Source of the DNA: Loripinus fragilis
Lineage: Eukaryota > Mollusca > Bivalvia > Lucinida > Lucinidae
NCBI GenBank assembly: GCA_964019695.1
Contig: OZ026520.1
Location: 34,514,620 to 34,578,619, forward strand
Length of the DNA: 64,000 nt
Direction of reading: 5' to 3'
The notes under the pieces were generated by a model. It was given only the letters and a program-made list of their open reading frames with translations. It was not told the origin of the DNA and did no database searches. Below, piece after piece: positions 1 to 10,794 of this stretch (the first letter of the stretch is position 1; every line of letters starts with the position of its first letter). The translations under genes were made by a program, and so were the position numbers.

Positions 1-797
1 TGCAAACATCTCTTATTTGATGCAGCTTGAATTGTTCTTTAAGGTAGGATATGTCTGCACAATTCCAAAAAGGGTGGAGAGGAACAGGATTGTACTCAGT
101 TTGCAGTCTTAATACTATGCCATGATTCTACTGGTTGTGATGAAATGGGTGATTATTTTGCAATAGAAGCAGACACAATAATAGACATTGTGAGGGTGAC
201 TTGATTAAAGATTGTTTTTGAATAATTATATTTAATAGGAATATTTATTAAATTGTGTCATTTAAACGAGAACTATTATTTTCTAGCTATATGCCTATAT
301 ATTTTAATATTATAGGCATTAGGAAATATGTGATAAAAAGATTATATAATAACATCTGATACACAATTCCATGGGCTTGTTATCAGCAATGACTATAATT
401 ACTAAGACTAAGAAACCATGTGAAAATAGTATTTTTTTCTGAAACATCATCTCTTACTTCCAAGACAATTTCCTTGCTCAATAAATATGCCATGTAATAT
501 ACGTTACATACTTTAATGAGTGTTCTGATCCTGATGTAAAACTTACAAATGTATGATTCTTTATTGCATTACAAGACAGTGCAAAAAATGTAAGATATCC
601 ACGAGCATCAAACATGATGCGGCTTGAAATTTTCTTTAAGATAGAATATGTCTGCGAAATTCCCTAGGAGGTGGAGCAGGACCTTTTTTTTTAGCTCGAA
701 GTCTATAAGTATATATTGCAAGTTTTTAGAATTTTGAAATTTTGAATTTTCACCAATGTGATTCCAAAATCATAAGTAATTGCTTATATGTTTTTAG
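1..797 (+). other. intron upstream of the first visible GXYLT-like exon
   Basis: This stretch ends in a good splice acceptor (TATGTTTTTAG at 787-797). I found no coding exon in it. Two diverged copies of a repeat of about 85 bp lie at roughly 5-95 and 605-690, sharing GCTTGAA, TTCTTTAAG and ATATGTCTGC. The earlier exons of the gene, with the N-terminus and the sugar-nucleotide DxD region, must lie before the window. Confidence 0.6.
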
Positions 798-944
798 AGT
801 TCAACAGTGGCGTTATGCTGTTCAACCTGACTAGAATGCGGACTTCTACATTCAGTGAATCAATATATCAGTACCGCAAACAGTATGGCAAAGTTATTCG
901 GGGTGACCAAGATCTTTTGAATATCTACCGATCTTATAACCCAG
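798..944 (+). CDS. GXYLT-like glycosyltransferase family 8, internal exon
   Basis: This exon encodes part of the catalytic domain of a GT8 glycosyltransferase. The closest family I recognise is glucoside xylosyltransferase (GXYLT1/2), which adds xylose to O-glucose on Notch EGF repeats in the secretory pathway. The translation starts FNSGVMLFNLTRMR and ends GDQDLLNIYRSYNP; the NSGVM-N-TRMR block and the GDQDLLN block, with similar spacing, are hallmarks of that family. It begins after the acceptor TTTTTAG (ending 797) and stops at donor GTGAGT (945-950). The first two bases (AG) finish a codon begun upstream. The last base (G) begins a codon finished by AC of the exon at 4286, giving Asp, so the junction is phase 1. 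The following intron is 3,341 bp. The family call rests on recalled motifs, not a search. Confidence 0.82.
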
Positions 945-2041
945 GTGAGTTTATTTTCCTTGTATCTTATCTCGTGTATCGAATTGGAACAGACCACCAA
1001 AATGCTGGACCACATTACCCACCCTAGTTTTTTTGTAAAAGTAGGTGACTCCATTTAGTAGAGTCTGTTCGTAAGATAGAATAGAAAATCAGCATCATTC
1101 TTGCCCTTTAGTGCAGGCCAATGAAATCATGAATTCAGTTTTTTCAAAGGGACTAGAAAATGAATAAAAATAGATAAAAAACACTGAGTACATATGACTA
1201 TAGTGTGATGGTGCATGTAAAATTTCATGATGAAGTCCTTAGTTATAGAGGAGTTATTGACCTTTGATCACCTTAATTTCGACAAATTTGTCCATTCAGA
1301 GCCATAACCTAGTATCCATTGGATGGAATTTCATAAAACTTATAGTTGCACTATACTTGGCATCAAAGTTTGTCACAATGGCTTCAGATATACAGGAGTT
1401 AATGCCCTTTGGTTGCCTACATTTCAAGGAATTGGTCCTACAGAGTCATAACTTGATAAGAAATAAACGGAAACACTATGAAGTGGAATGATGTTCATGA
1501 AGTTCCTCATATATACAGGGGTTATTGCTCTTTGATTGTCTTAATTTCAATGAATTGGTCCATCTAGAGTCATGTATGACTATATCATAAAGCATCATTG
1601 CCCTTTACTTGATTAAATTCTGATGAATTTGTGTTTTCAGAGATATAACATTTTCATTGATTAACAAAATGATTATTCAATGCAAGTGTATGGTGGTGTG
1701 TTTGAAAGTTCTTCCTGAAACATAGGTTATTGTCCCTGATTTGCTTATATTTTAGAGAACTCAGACTTGAGACGGCCAAAATAACAAACCATGGAAAAAA
1801 AATAGGTGGGGATATCAAATGTTGTAAAATTTGCTTGTTTTGATTAAAGACTGAAACAATTAATAAAATCAGACTTAAAGATATACATGGTGTCAAAAGT
1901 TAGGCACCGCCTGAATATTTTCTTAGAGAAAACAGTGAAGCTTTATAAAAATGAATTTATACTAGTTAAATTTATAAAATTAGACATTGCAATTGTGTAT
2001 ATATTTTTTTATTTGATTCTTTACGTCAAATCAATAATCTT

Positions 2042-2186
2042 TCAGTTATATAGGGACGGGTATTCCTGGGTTAGACCAGTACTAAGCTAGGATTAATGTT
2101 CTTGCTCAAGGACACAGCACAGTGACGCCGGTCAGGCTCGAACCCGCGAGTCAAGCGCTCTACCACTGAGCCACTGCGCTCCCTAC
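2042..2186 (-). mobile_element. tRNA-derived SINE
   Basis: Read on the minus strand, the 5' end has tRNA-like promoter boxes: TGGCTCAGTGGTAGAGCG (A box) and GGGTTCGAGCC (B box). The body ends in a TTTGACGTAA tail followed by A-rich sequence. A longer sibling lies at 31262-31448 on the same strand. The tRNA part cannot fold as a full functional tRNA with an acceptor stem, so I call it a SINE head rather than a tRNA gene. Confidence 0.75.
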
Positions 2187-2389
2187 AGTTGTGTAGATAG
2201 GTATATTTTGATCTAGGACTTAGTGACTTGATAGACTTTGGTTATGACCTAAGTTATTCCCAAGATGGACATAGGTGTTGGGGAAATTGGATTAAATTTA
2301 TATTTTGTGGTAAAAATCATCTGCTCATGATAAGTATATAAGTGGGCGATCCAGGGCCCAAGGGCCCTCTTTATTGTGTAATGAACTTT

Positions 2390-3640
2390 ACATTTCCCAA
2401 AAGCTTTTATATCTGACAAATTCTCATTTTAGGCCAGGATTGCCCTGTGCCTGTAGATATGCATGACAGTGACACACATTTATCCCTTTCACATGACCCC
2501 TTAGGCTGGTTCAAAGGTCAAACATTAAAATTTCGCAGTAACTAGGTCATTTGTCAATATGTTTACCACATTTTTGCATGCAGGCAGAGGTACCATAGAT
2601 ATGAAACATATCAAACGGGCTTTTAGTTCGAAGGCCTGTGTCCGCCCCCCCCCCCCCCCTTGGTGGATAAAGGGGATGGGGCGGAGGACAAAATTCAACT
2701 TTTTTCAGAAAATGGTCATGTTGCATATCATATTAAAGGGTTTGGCACATGCAGCAACATGGCTGCAAATATTTTGCCCGTAGACACACCCTCGACCTCA
2801 TGGATGGGGTCAAAACGTCAACACATCTTTTTTCTGAAAGTAGTCGTGTTGCATATCAAATTAAAGGGAATCGAGCACAGAGCACCATGCAAGCACATAT
2901 TTTATGATTACACACACCCTCAGGCCCCTGGGTTGTGGTCGAAAGGTCAAAACATTTGCTCCAAACGTAGTCATGTTGAATATCAAATTAAAGGGAAATA
3001 AGCATAGAGCTCCATGCAAGCACATGTTCTGTCCCTGCACACACCATCAGCCCGTTGAGTCAGATCGAAAGGTCATCTATTTTTTCTGAAAGTATTCAAG
3101 TTGCATATCAAATTAAAGGGAAGAGAGCGTAGGGTGCCATGCAAACATATATGCTGTCCTTACACATACCCTCGATCCGTGGGGTCCGGTCAAAAGGTCA
3201 AAACTCTTTTTTCTGAATGTGGTCATGTTGCATATCAAATTAAAGGAAAAGAAGTATAGACCCGGTCCCTTGGTGGGTCAAAACATTTTTTTTCTGAAAG
3301 TAGTCATGTTACATATCAAATTAAAGGAAATGGAGCATAGAGCACATGCAAGCACATATTCTGTCCTTATATACACCCTCCGCCCTTGGGGTGGGGCTAA
3401 AAGGTCAACACATTTTTTTCTGAAAAGTGTCACGTAACATATTTATCAAACTTAAGGGAATGGAGCGTAGAGCACCATGCAAGCATTTATTCTTTCCTTA
3501 CACACACCCTTGACCTGTGAGTCCCGTCAAAACTGTTTTTCCTCTGAATTTGGTCATGTTGCATATCAAACTAAAGCTAAAGAAGTATAGACCAATATGC
3601 AAGCAAACATTTGACCTTGCACATACTCATGACCTCTGTG
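2390..3640. repeat. interspersed element with ~115 bp internal tandem units, copy 1
   Basis: From about 2700 to 3640 a unit of about 115 bp recurs roughly eight times. Each has TTTTTCTGAAAGT, GTCATGTTGCATATCAAA, TTAAAGGGAA, GAGCACCATGCAAGCA and a CACACACCCTC segment. A non-tandem lead (2390-2690) precedes the array and includes TTTGCATGCAGGCAGAG. The same lead and units occur at 41940-42930, so this is a dispersed element rather than a local expansion. A poly-C run lies at about 2645-2660. Short open frames here are by-products of the periodicity. Confidence 0.8.
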
Positions 3641-4060
3641 TCAGGTTTTAGGTTAGATATTGAAATTGTACAGATGCGTATATTTTGTATTGCACTAAGC
3701 ACTAAAAATAGTTGACATGCTTTTAATTATGATCTGCATTATGCCCAGTTGGAGAAATGGGATTTTTGTTTCGTAATTTACATGTTTGTCTCAAATAATC
3801 CTTCACCAGTGGATATGAATTTAACGTATATTGCTTTGCTTGACATTGGTTTTGCCAGGCGTCAAGTCCGATTTTTAGAATTCATGTCGAGTTTTCCTCT
3901 CGCTGAGGAAAATAAGGCTGATTGCTTTCATTTAATGATGATCTTGCTGTCGAGTGGTTGTTAATGTACTGTGTCTCTTCCTTGTGGTGCCGTTGGTTGG
4001 CGTTGTCCTAAAATGCGGCTATTCCTGGTCACACTCACCTATAACCTGCTTCTTAAGTAA
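3641..4060. other. intron sequence without recognised features
   Basis: AT-rich intron of the GXYLT-like gene. I found no exon, inverted repeat or tandem structure that I could support. Confidence 0.5.
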
Positions 4061-4157
4061 TAGTTATACCATGGGTTGTCCGCCTGTACGTGGAGATAAT
4101 CCACGAGCTTTAGCGAGTGGATTATCTTACGTACAGGTGGACAACATGGTATAACTA
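4061..4157. repeat. 97 bp imperfect palindrome
   Basis: Arms of about 43 bp begin TAGTTATACCATGGGTTGTC and close with GACAACATGGTATAACTA, leaving a loop of about 12 bp near 4104-4116. A transcript would form one long hairpin. The shape suggests a fold-back miniature transposon. It lies about 130 bp before a coding exon. Confidence 0.8.
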
Positions 4158-4285
4158 TTTTATACCACCTACATAAGTGTTGATCTTGCACATCGCGAGA
4201 TATTTAATGCTAAAGTTGGTAAAAGTGGTATAAAGGACCTTAATTTCCTCTGACAAACCTACTTAATTTATATCTTACATTTTAG

Positions 4286-4467
4286 ACAGGTTGTATTATC
4301 TTCCTTGTGAGTGGAACTTCCTATATAGATTTTGCAGACCAAGCAGCAAACAACAGTGTCTGGTGGCGGAAGAGACTGGTCCCCGTTTGCTCCACGCCAC
4401 AAACTTCAGATTTTTGAACAAGAAAACGACATCTATGTTTCAAGCCCTATATAAGGCATTTGATCAG
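4286..4467 (+). CDS. GXYLT-like glycosyltransferase family 8, penultimate exon
   Basis: The exon encodes the conserved C-terminal part of the GT8 domain. With the incoming G it reads DRLYYLPCEWNFLYRFC and later VAEETGPRLLHATNFRFLNK, ending ALYKAFDQ. The LPCEWN motif, the cysteine-spaced stretch after it, AEE, the following LLHATN segment and the LYKAF helix line up in order with the GXYLT family. The acceptor is TACATTTTAG (ending 4285) and the donor is GTAATT (4468). The exon ends on a complete codon (phase 0). The downstream intron of 9,594 bp is loaded with transposons, the first starting only 15 bp past the donor. Confidence 0.82.
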
Positions 4468-4482
4468 GTAATTCAAGTTTTG

Positions 4483-5035
4483 TATTACTTGACTTTTCGC
4501 TTATTGTAAAGGCGGCAACTTTAATATACATATCTGGGTGTGGTTCGGCTATTTCATCTGCTAAGGAAGGGAAATCAGGTTTTATCTATAATTTGGTAAA
4601 GAGTTAATAAGCTTTTGGAGCCGCGCAAACGTGCATGCATTTCATGATAATCCTAACCGTATGCACAATGGACTCACATTTATTAACCCTTAAAGCGCCT
4701 AATCACAAACTGTATGTTTTTGTCGTCCCCTAAACTATTTGAAGCCTCATAGATAAACAGTGTGGATCCAGATCAAACTGCTCCTGTAGGAGCAGTCTGA
4801 TCTTGGTCTACAATGTTTGCCTCCCTGCTTATGTTAAATAGACATTTTCAGATGTAGTTATTTTGCTGGCGTTTTAAGGACTAAATAATGACTCAGATGG
4901 TGGCACAAGATGATACAGTTACTTTTGAATAAAACCACGCCTCCTTTTCAGCTTTTACCTATGCCTAAGGTTGACTAGTCCTAATTACGCATTCATGAGG
5001 CGCCGCCTTTACAGTAAGCGAAAAGCCAAGTAATA
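4483..5035. mobile_element. MITE with GTAAAGGCGGC terminal inverted repeats, copy 1
   Basis: Ends are inverted repeats of about 33 bp: TATTACTTGACTTTTCGC on the left and GCGAAAAGCCAAGTAATA on the right, each followed inward by GTAAAGGCGGC or its complement. There is no coding capacity. The interior contains a GATCAGACT-rich palindromic segment (about 4760-4810). A second copy is at 19355-19819. Confidence 0.8.
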
Positions 5036-5127
5036 TTTGCTTACTTTTTGGTGAACTTACCCCATACTAGAAATTTGGTCACAATCCCATTGACAACTGT
5101 GTATGCCTTGTATTTTTTAACACACAT

Positions 5128-6110
5128 GAGCACAAAATGCTCAAAGTGAGCTATTGGGATCAGTCAATGTCCGTTGTAAGTCGTCCGTCGTCGTAGTTTG
5201 TCGTAAACATTTAGCTTTAAATGGCAACTCCTCCTATACCACAGGACCAAATTAAACTAAACTTCACAGTAAGGATTCTCTACAAAAGTATCATCATCAT
5301 ATCATAATCGGATTTTTTATTAACGTGCATGTGCAGGGGCATCAACCACTTCAGTGGGCCCCTTTCCAGGTAACTGGCTAGCTGCACGCATAGCAGATCT
5401 CAAACCTGATCTCCAGGTGCTCCTTTCTTGAGGGTCAACTTTTGTGAGCTTCCACACACGGCAGTCTCTCTCCGTCAGTTTCTTCCATGTTAGCTTGGGC
5501 CTCACTGCCCCCCGCCTGCCATCAACCTGTATATCACATGCTGTTCTGATTGCACCACTAGAACGCTCCACATGCCCAAACCAGCAGAAAAGTACCAAAA
5601 AGTAGGTAAATAAAATTTGATCTGACAAACAACATGGCCGCCATGGGGACGTGTCTTATTGCGATAACAAAAACAGTTTCACATCTTCTTCTCTACAATG
5701 TAAAATCAGTGGTCAACATTGAAAACACTTTGTCAGAATTGGTCACTAGGTGACCCTATACAACTTACCTAAAACATACCTAAAAAGAAAATTGATCTGT
5801 CGAAAAACATGGCCGCCAGGGGGCGTTTCCAGTTTTCCTTTTGTAACTACATGTATATATGTAGCTTTAAATATCTTCTCTGAAACCAGAACTTCATGAA
5901 AATAATCCTCTGCAAAATAGCTAAAAAAAATTTGATCCGTCAAAACACATGACCGCCAGTAGTCGTTGCTCATAGCGATAGCAAAGACTTTAAAAAATCT
6001 TCTTCTCTGAAACTGGTGGTCAGAATTCAAAATCATTTGGTAAATATAATCAAGGGATGACTTTCTACAAAATTAGATAAAGGCTGGCCACCAGGGGCGG
6101 TAAATCACAG
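5128..6110. repeat. element with ~150-170 bp tandem units, interrupted by a LINE
   Basis: The left part reads GAGCACAAAATGCTCAAAGT then GAGCTATTG and CAATGTCCGTTG. I recognise this as a common molluscan repeat start. Units with TTTGATCTGTC, AACATGGCCGCCA and CTTCTCTGAAAC begin near 5617, 5791 and 5937. A LINE fragment splits the first unit at 5291-5597. Confidence 0.7.
5291..5597 (-). mobile_element. 5'-truncated non-LTR retrotransposon tail (RTE-like)
   Basis: The minus-strand frame from about 5605 to 5323 encodes the extreme C-terminus of a LINE polyprotein: WFGHVERSSGAIRTACDI, then GRRGAVRPKLTWKKLTE, then SAMRAASQLPGKGPTE. It ends in a short 3' region with an ATGATGATGAT tail (plus-strand ATCATCATCAT at 5290). 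AAAAGTA occurs at both edges (5284-5290 and 5598-5604), fitting a 7 bp target duplication. Sibling units of the surrounding repeat (near 5902-5940) show the uninterrupted sequence. RTE assignment is a guess from the trinucleotide tail. Confidence 0.75.
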
Positions 6111-6329
6111 ATTTCACAATTTCCATTAATTTACAAACCATTATGTATTTTATATGCGTCTCTACAATAATGTTTACTTAAACACTGTGGCATAGAAATC
6201 TCAAATGAGCGATTAAGTGTTATATTGACGCTCTTTGCAGTATAATTTGCAGAGATGTATGGAGATGTATGGAAAAAAAATTAATATCTAAATAACACAG
6301 GCATCCCTGTTTATAACGCACGTGACCCT

Positions 6330-6583
6330 TGATCTGCACTCGAATCACTATGTGAGTCCATCCGTCCGTGGTCAGTTAGCGAAAATGCTCATAACTCTTG
6401 AACCACACAGTACACTGTAATCAAATTTTGCATACATACGCATGTCAACATTCCCTTACCACTGGCATGTACAATCACATTTATAATGGACGAGGGTTTT
6501 TGCTGATCATCAGTCCAGCCTTTCGTGGTCAGTTAGTGAAAATGCTCATAACTCTTCAACCAAATTGGATATTTTGATCAAAA
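6330..6583. repeat. ancient dispersed repeat (GTGGTCAGTTAGTGAAAA family), left part
   Basis: Two diverged units contain GTCCGTGGTCAGTTAGCGAA, ATGCTCATAACTCTTGAACC and TTTGATCAAA. The same family continues at 7657-7870, 10795-11150 and, inverted, 53100-53160. The copy is broken by the insertion at 6584-7656. Confidence 0.65.
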
Positions 6584-7656
6584 GCCTCGGACAGTCTTAA
6601 TGAAGGATTGCCCATAAAAATGACCAGAGAAAAGTTTCAAAGTAAATGATATGTTTTATATGAAAAAGATAGTAGGTTCAACCCTAGACTTATCCACAAA
6701 AGCAGTTTTCTCATTGGACAAGAACCAATTGAAAAATATGGGTTGAAAACTCTGTTTTTGCTATTCAACATATAGAAAATAGAAAACGTTTTACTGAAGT
6801 GCTCCCCCCCCCCCCCCCGTGACCAAACTAATCCTTTTGCATACAGTTGTAGTTTTACATTTCACACATCATATAAAAACGGCATGAATGGTCACGAGGG
6901 GGAACGCTGTCGAAATGCTCAAAATCACTTTATTGTAAAAACTTATTAGAAACCTATTTTGTAAAAACCTGTAGGTAAATATCAATTTGCAATGGCATGC
7001 ATCAGGGCTTTAGTTATGAGTGCTTACAAAGTAATTAATTGTCTCATTTTTCAGCCAAAACATATGTTTTAGGTACTTAAAAGAACTGGCTCAATGAGAC
7101 TGCAACCGTCTCATTGAGACGGTTCTTTTAAGCACCAACTTATAGGTTAAATCTGATATGATAGAAAATATTAACGATTTTACGCTCAAAAACTGTGCTT
7201 ATCTAGACTATGATTTATACAGTATGCAGATATGATACACCTCAGTGCACAAGTCAAACTCGTTAACTTGGAACATTACAGGTAATAGTCAAAAGTAATT
7301 GACAGCACACCTCTTTAGATGACACAATGAAATCTTCTAAACCTGAATTTTATGCAAACGCATCACTTTCGTCTCAAGTTTTATGCCGAAAACATAATAT
7401 TTACATGTATTTAGGTGAATACTCGACGAAACTTTGACTTTCTGTGAAATAAAATTTGGTCACAAAAATACCCCCGCCCCCTAAACCCTAAAGTCCTGGC
7501 AAAATTATGCAATATTTTCAAAATATTTTTATTTTGCTTGGTGCACTAGATGTAAGGGTTTGATTTAAGCACAAAACTTTAGTTGTCAGTTATGCATTAT
7601 CCTGGCCACAGGCTGTCAAAATTTGGGCAGATTGAATAGGAAACTGTCCGAGGTCC
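6584..7656. mobile_element. ~1.07 kb DNA element, GGACCTCGGACAG termini, poly-C/palindrome interior
   Basis: Ends are inverted repeats: GCCTCGGACAGTCTTAATG on the left and GAAACTGTCCGAGGTCC on the right. The interior holds a poly-C tract (6806-6820), then ACCAAACTAATCCTTTTGCA, and a later GGTCACGAGGGGG that pairs back to it. A hairpin with GTCTCATTGAGACGGTTCTT lies at 7085-7135. It splits the repeat on either side, which supports insertion. Siblings are at 49132-50229 and, partly, 35850-36180. No transposase is visible. Confidence 0.7.
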
Positions 7657-7870
7657 TTTTGCATGCTTATTTATTTTGATTTTGTCCAGCCACTAATATG
7701 CAAAATGGTGACAAGGGTATGCATAGCATCATTTTGGCCTGTTGAGGTCTTTTAGTGAAAATGCTCATAAATCTTGAACCGCATGGTATATTTTAATCAA
7801 ATTGTGCATACTAATACAATTTTACATTATCGAGACACAGGTATGCAAAACGGTGACTAGGCTTCGCCAA
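7657..7870. repeat. dispersed repeat (GTGGTCAGTTAGTGAAAA family), right part
   Basis: Continuation of the repeat at 6330-6583 after the inserted element, with TTTAGTGAAAATGCTCATAA and ATTTTAATCAAATTGTGCAT. Confidence 0.6.
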
Positions 7871-8592
7871 GTATAATGTATCTCTGAACATTTTTTTTCA
7901 TAAATACCAAGACCCCTCCAAAATAATATTAACTTTTCTATGGGTCAGCAGAATTTGCCGTCTTATAAGCAAATATATGCTTGCCCATCGGAAGGCCAAT
8001 CAGAGATAAGCTAATAAAAAGGGTTAGGCTCTATACCGACTTTAAAACTTGTCCTGCTATTGGTTTAGCTTCTTTGCATACGTTGTACACCATAAGTGAC
8101 TTAGCTTTGTTGTTGCAAGGATATTATCCGTTTTTATTACTTTTTCTGATATATATATATATTGATACAACTGTTTAAAGAGACTAAGTCTGCAACTATG
8201 AACATTTTTCGATTTTTTTTTATTTTCTTTTTAAATGATTTGTAAAAGTAGAATTAAGTTGTGTTTTCACAATAAATCTGTTCACTATAGCTAAAAACTG
8301 CACGGAAAAGTGAATAATCTTATAAAACAGGTGTGTTTTCTCTTGTTGGTAATTATTTGCGTTCCTCAAATAATTATAGACAGTTAATTCTAACATAAAT
8401 GCTGTTGTTTTGATACTGATAATTTGTTAAGATTTACGAAATTGGTAAAATGTTTACCTGAATTTTAGTTATTTTACTGTGTTCTTGAAAAATAGAAACA
8501 TTAGTTCTAAAATCTAAAGATAAAAAGTTACAGACTATGCAGACTTATACTATTATCTAGATAGTTGGAAGCTACGAAATATACTAAATAGA
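7871..8592. other. AT-rich intron without recognised features
   Basis: I found no coding exon, tandem array or inverted repeat here beyond short T and TA runs near 8150-8220. Confidence 0.5.
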
Positions 8593-8922
8593 GGATCTTA
8601 CATGAGTGCTCATGGTTTATTGAATTTATTAGACGAGTTGGGGAAAAGTGATAAAATGCGAGGCTTGCCGAGCATTTTATCTCTTTTTCGCAACGAGTTT
8701 AATAAATTCAATAATACAAGAGCACGAATGTTAGATTCTATTTATCATATGACTAATACTTTGAAATCTTATTTTGGGTGTAAAAACGTTATGATTTTGT
8801 CATTATGTACGCAACGTTGTTATGGACGTCATAACGTTTCCCGTAAATAGATAAACCACTAGTGGTTTACAGATTTTATTGCATGGCGTTATTTCACTCC
8901 CAGACGCGACGTCATATGATAA
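8593..8922. mobile_element. multi-hairpin fold-back element, copy 1 (330 bp)
   Basis: The first half folds into a long hairpin. GTGCTC pairs with GAGCAC, TTATTGAATTTATTA with TAATAAATTCAATAA, and GATAAAATGC with GCATTTTATC, around a GAGGCTTGCCGA loop (about 8600-8725). The second half is bounded by TTATCATATGAC and GACGTCATATGATAA and contains ACGTTATG/CATAACGT and CCACTAGTGG. Near full-length siblings occur at 30199-30531 and 53528-53850 with the same internal order. It has no protein-coding capacity. Confidence 0.85.
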
Positions 8923-9948
8923 AACCCAGTTCTAATTGGTCACTTTTCAAACTCATTAACTCTGACTGGCGCTAATAAAATTTAAATAAACTTTTGCCTA
9001 TATATGTGAATTATAATGGGCAAACGTTTAGCAGTGTTTTTGAACAGTTTTCTTTTACTTCAAAGCTTTTTGGGTTAAAAATGCAAAAATCTACTTTTTT
9101 AAAGAAAAAATGGTTTTGAATGTAGTTTTTTTTATAAAATTGACGTTGAGGTGGTTACAAACTGGTCTGTCCGACTGGAAAAACACCAAACAATTGAAAT
9201 TTTGCTTATGGTGGATTTTTTACGCATTTTTTAAAGTGTTGCATTTTTCAAAATTTTTCGAGATTTTTGAAATTCACTAGTATTTCCTGGTAAAATTGTT
9301 AAATGCACATAATTTTATTTGAACACTGTATGCAAAACACAGTAGAACTTGATTAGTCAAATTTTGGCGATATAAGTTTTACGACTACTGTACACTTGCG
9401 GTTTCAATGTGAGAAATTAAAAATCGATTTGGTAGCATATTATTTTTTTCAATTTTCAAATAAGGACGGTGATGTCTGGTGATAATAAATTATCACTGAA
9501 AATTTCAATGCCGTGTCACTGATATTAAAGCATACTAAGCAGTGCAAAGTCTCTATGTAAATTGCAAGCTTCAAGCTGAATTTCAATGATTAACCTGCTA
9601 AAAGTGTTTGTCTTATGTTGTTGAGTAGCAAAAACGACGAGTGCGATGGAATCAAAACTTTTGAGGTTTATTCTTCTTATATCACGCTAGCCAGTAACGT
9701 CTTCAAACAAACAAAAACGTTAATTTGTGTTATGGTTTATATCATAGAAAAAGTGTGATTTTTTGAGATGAGGGTACCTTTATTCTAGCTTCGTCCGTGC
9801 AAGAAGTACACGTCATTTTTAAATGAAATAACTTGCAGACTCTCGGCAAAGTATTGCTTCACTTAAAAAAAACATGAATTTTGCATACCTTATGTTTCAC
9901 TTTCTGAACTAGAGTAAAAATGTAAGGTGACCAATTAGCAGTTGGTTT
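8923..9948 (+). mobile_element. ~1.0 kb inverted-repeat element, copy 1
   Basis: Starts ACCCAGTTCTAATTGGTCAC and ends GTGACCAATTAGCAGTTGGT, so its own termini are inverted repeats of about 25 bp. The whole length recurs in reverse orientation at 11571-12550. Shared landmarks include GACGTT, GTCTGTCCGACT, CATAAGCAAAATT (complement), TTTTGAGGTTTATTCTTCTT and GCTAGCCAGTAAC. No open frame is kept in both copies, so this looks non-autonomous. Confidence 0.85.
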
Positions 9949-10340
9949 AGTATATATATAAATATATGTCAGGATAGTCTGCGCTGAGAACATGCAGTTA
10001 TGTAGTTTTGTTGTATTTTTATGTAAATTGTATGCGTGTTTCTATAAATATAACTGTACATGTAATTAAAGAGAGATAGTTCGTTTGAAATTTTAGTTTT
10101 TGCGCTTAATATTTTCAGCTATCTGATTGTTTGTTTTAAAGATGTTAAAATAGTTTTGTTCGTATTCATAGTAGATAAATCATTATTAGTTGTAAATATT
10201 ATGTGAAAGGGGTGTAAGGTAGCTTGAGGTGCTTACAATTTTGCGTGCGACAAACAATTAATACGTTTGACAGTTAAAATCTACAGAAATTTTGTTGAAA
10301 GTATCAAACAATTAATTCGGACATAATGTTTATATATTTG

Positions 10341-10660
10341 AAGCCGCCTTGGTGTAGGGGATAAACCTATGTCTTGTATACCAGGGGTTGCAGGTTCTAT
10401 TCCCGGCTTCTTTAGTCTGTCGGATGAGACTTTAAGCCATGAGACACTTTAAAACCAGAACCACTGCCGGTTGAGCCTTTGGGTGTCCTGGACATAAAAA
10501 CCACAAAACCATAAACCCTGCCAGCCAGTACTTGTTATAGCCAAGGAACACGGCCACAAAACATGTTTATAGATTTGCTCAGGGGATACAGCAGAGCTAC
10601 GTTCCTAGCACTGAGGCTGACCAGGGTTTGAAATGTTCATCAAGTATGGGTTAGTTTTAA
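10341..10660 (+). mobile_element. tRNA-derived SINE
   Basis: The head GCCGCCTTGGTGTAGGGGAT resembles a tRNA 5' half with an A box, and GGTTCTATTCCCGGC resembles a B box 40-45 bp later. A non-tRNA body follows, with GTCGGATGAGACTTTAAGCC and GGTTGAGCC. The right edge is uncertain. It is a different family from the SINE at 2042. Confidence 0.65.
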
Positions 10661-10794
10661 AATAGCTCAGCGCTTTTGAAAAGCTGAGGCACCTCTAGCC
10701 ATCTTGCTTGCTTGGGACCGTAGTTGATTTCTGTTTTTGTGGGTCCCATGCCAAGAAACTGTCTTCAACATTTATGATTAGGAAAACATTGCAC

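Noticed and set aside
2110..2186. tRNA gene on the minus strand (also 31380-31448 and 10350-10415)
   Set aside because: A and B boxes are present but the acceptor stems do not pair and each is joined to a longer repeated body, so they are SINE heads.
2660..3437. Several overlapping open frames of 60-113 codons
   Set aside because: They follow the period of the 115 bp tandem units and have no conserved start or domain.
8602..8850. Open frame of 82 codons
   Set aside because: It lies in the fold-back element and the frame is not kept in the copies at 30199 and 53528.
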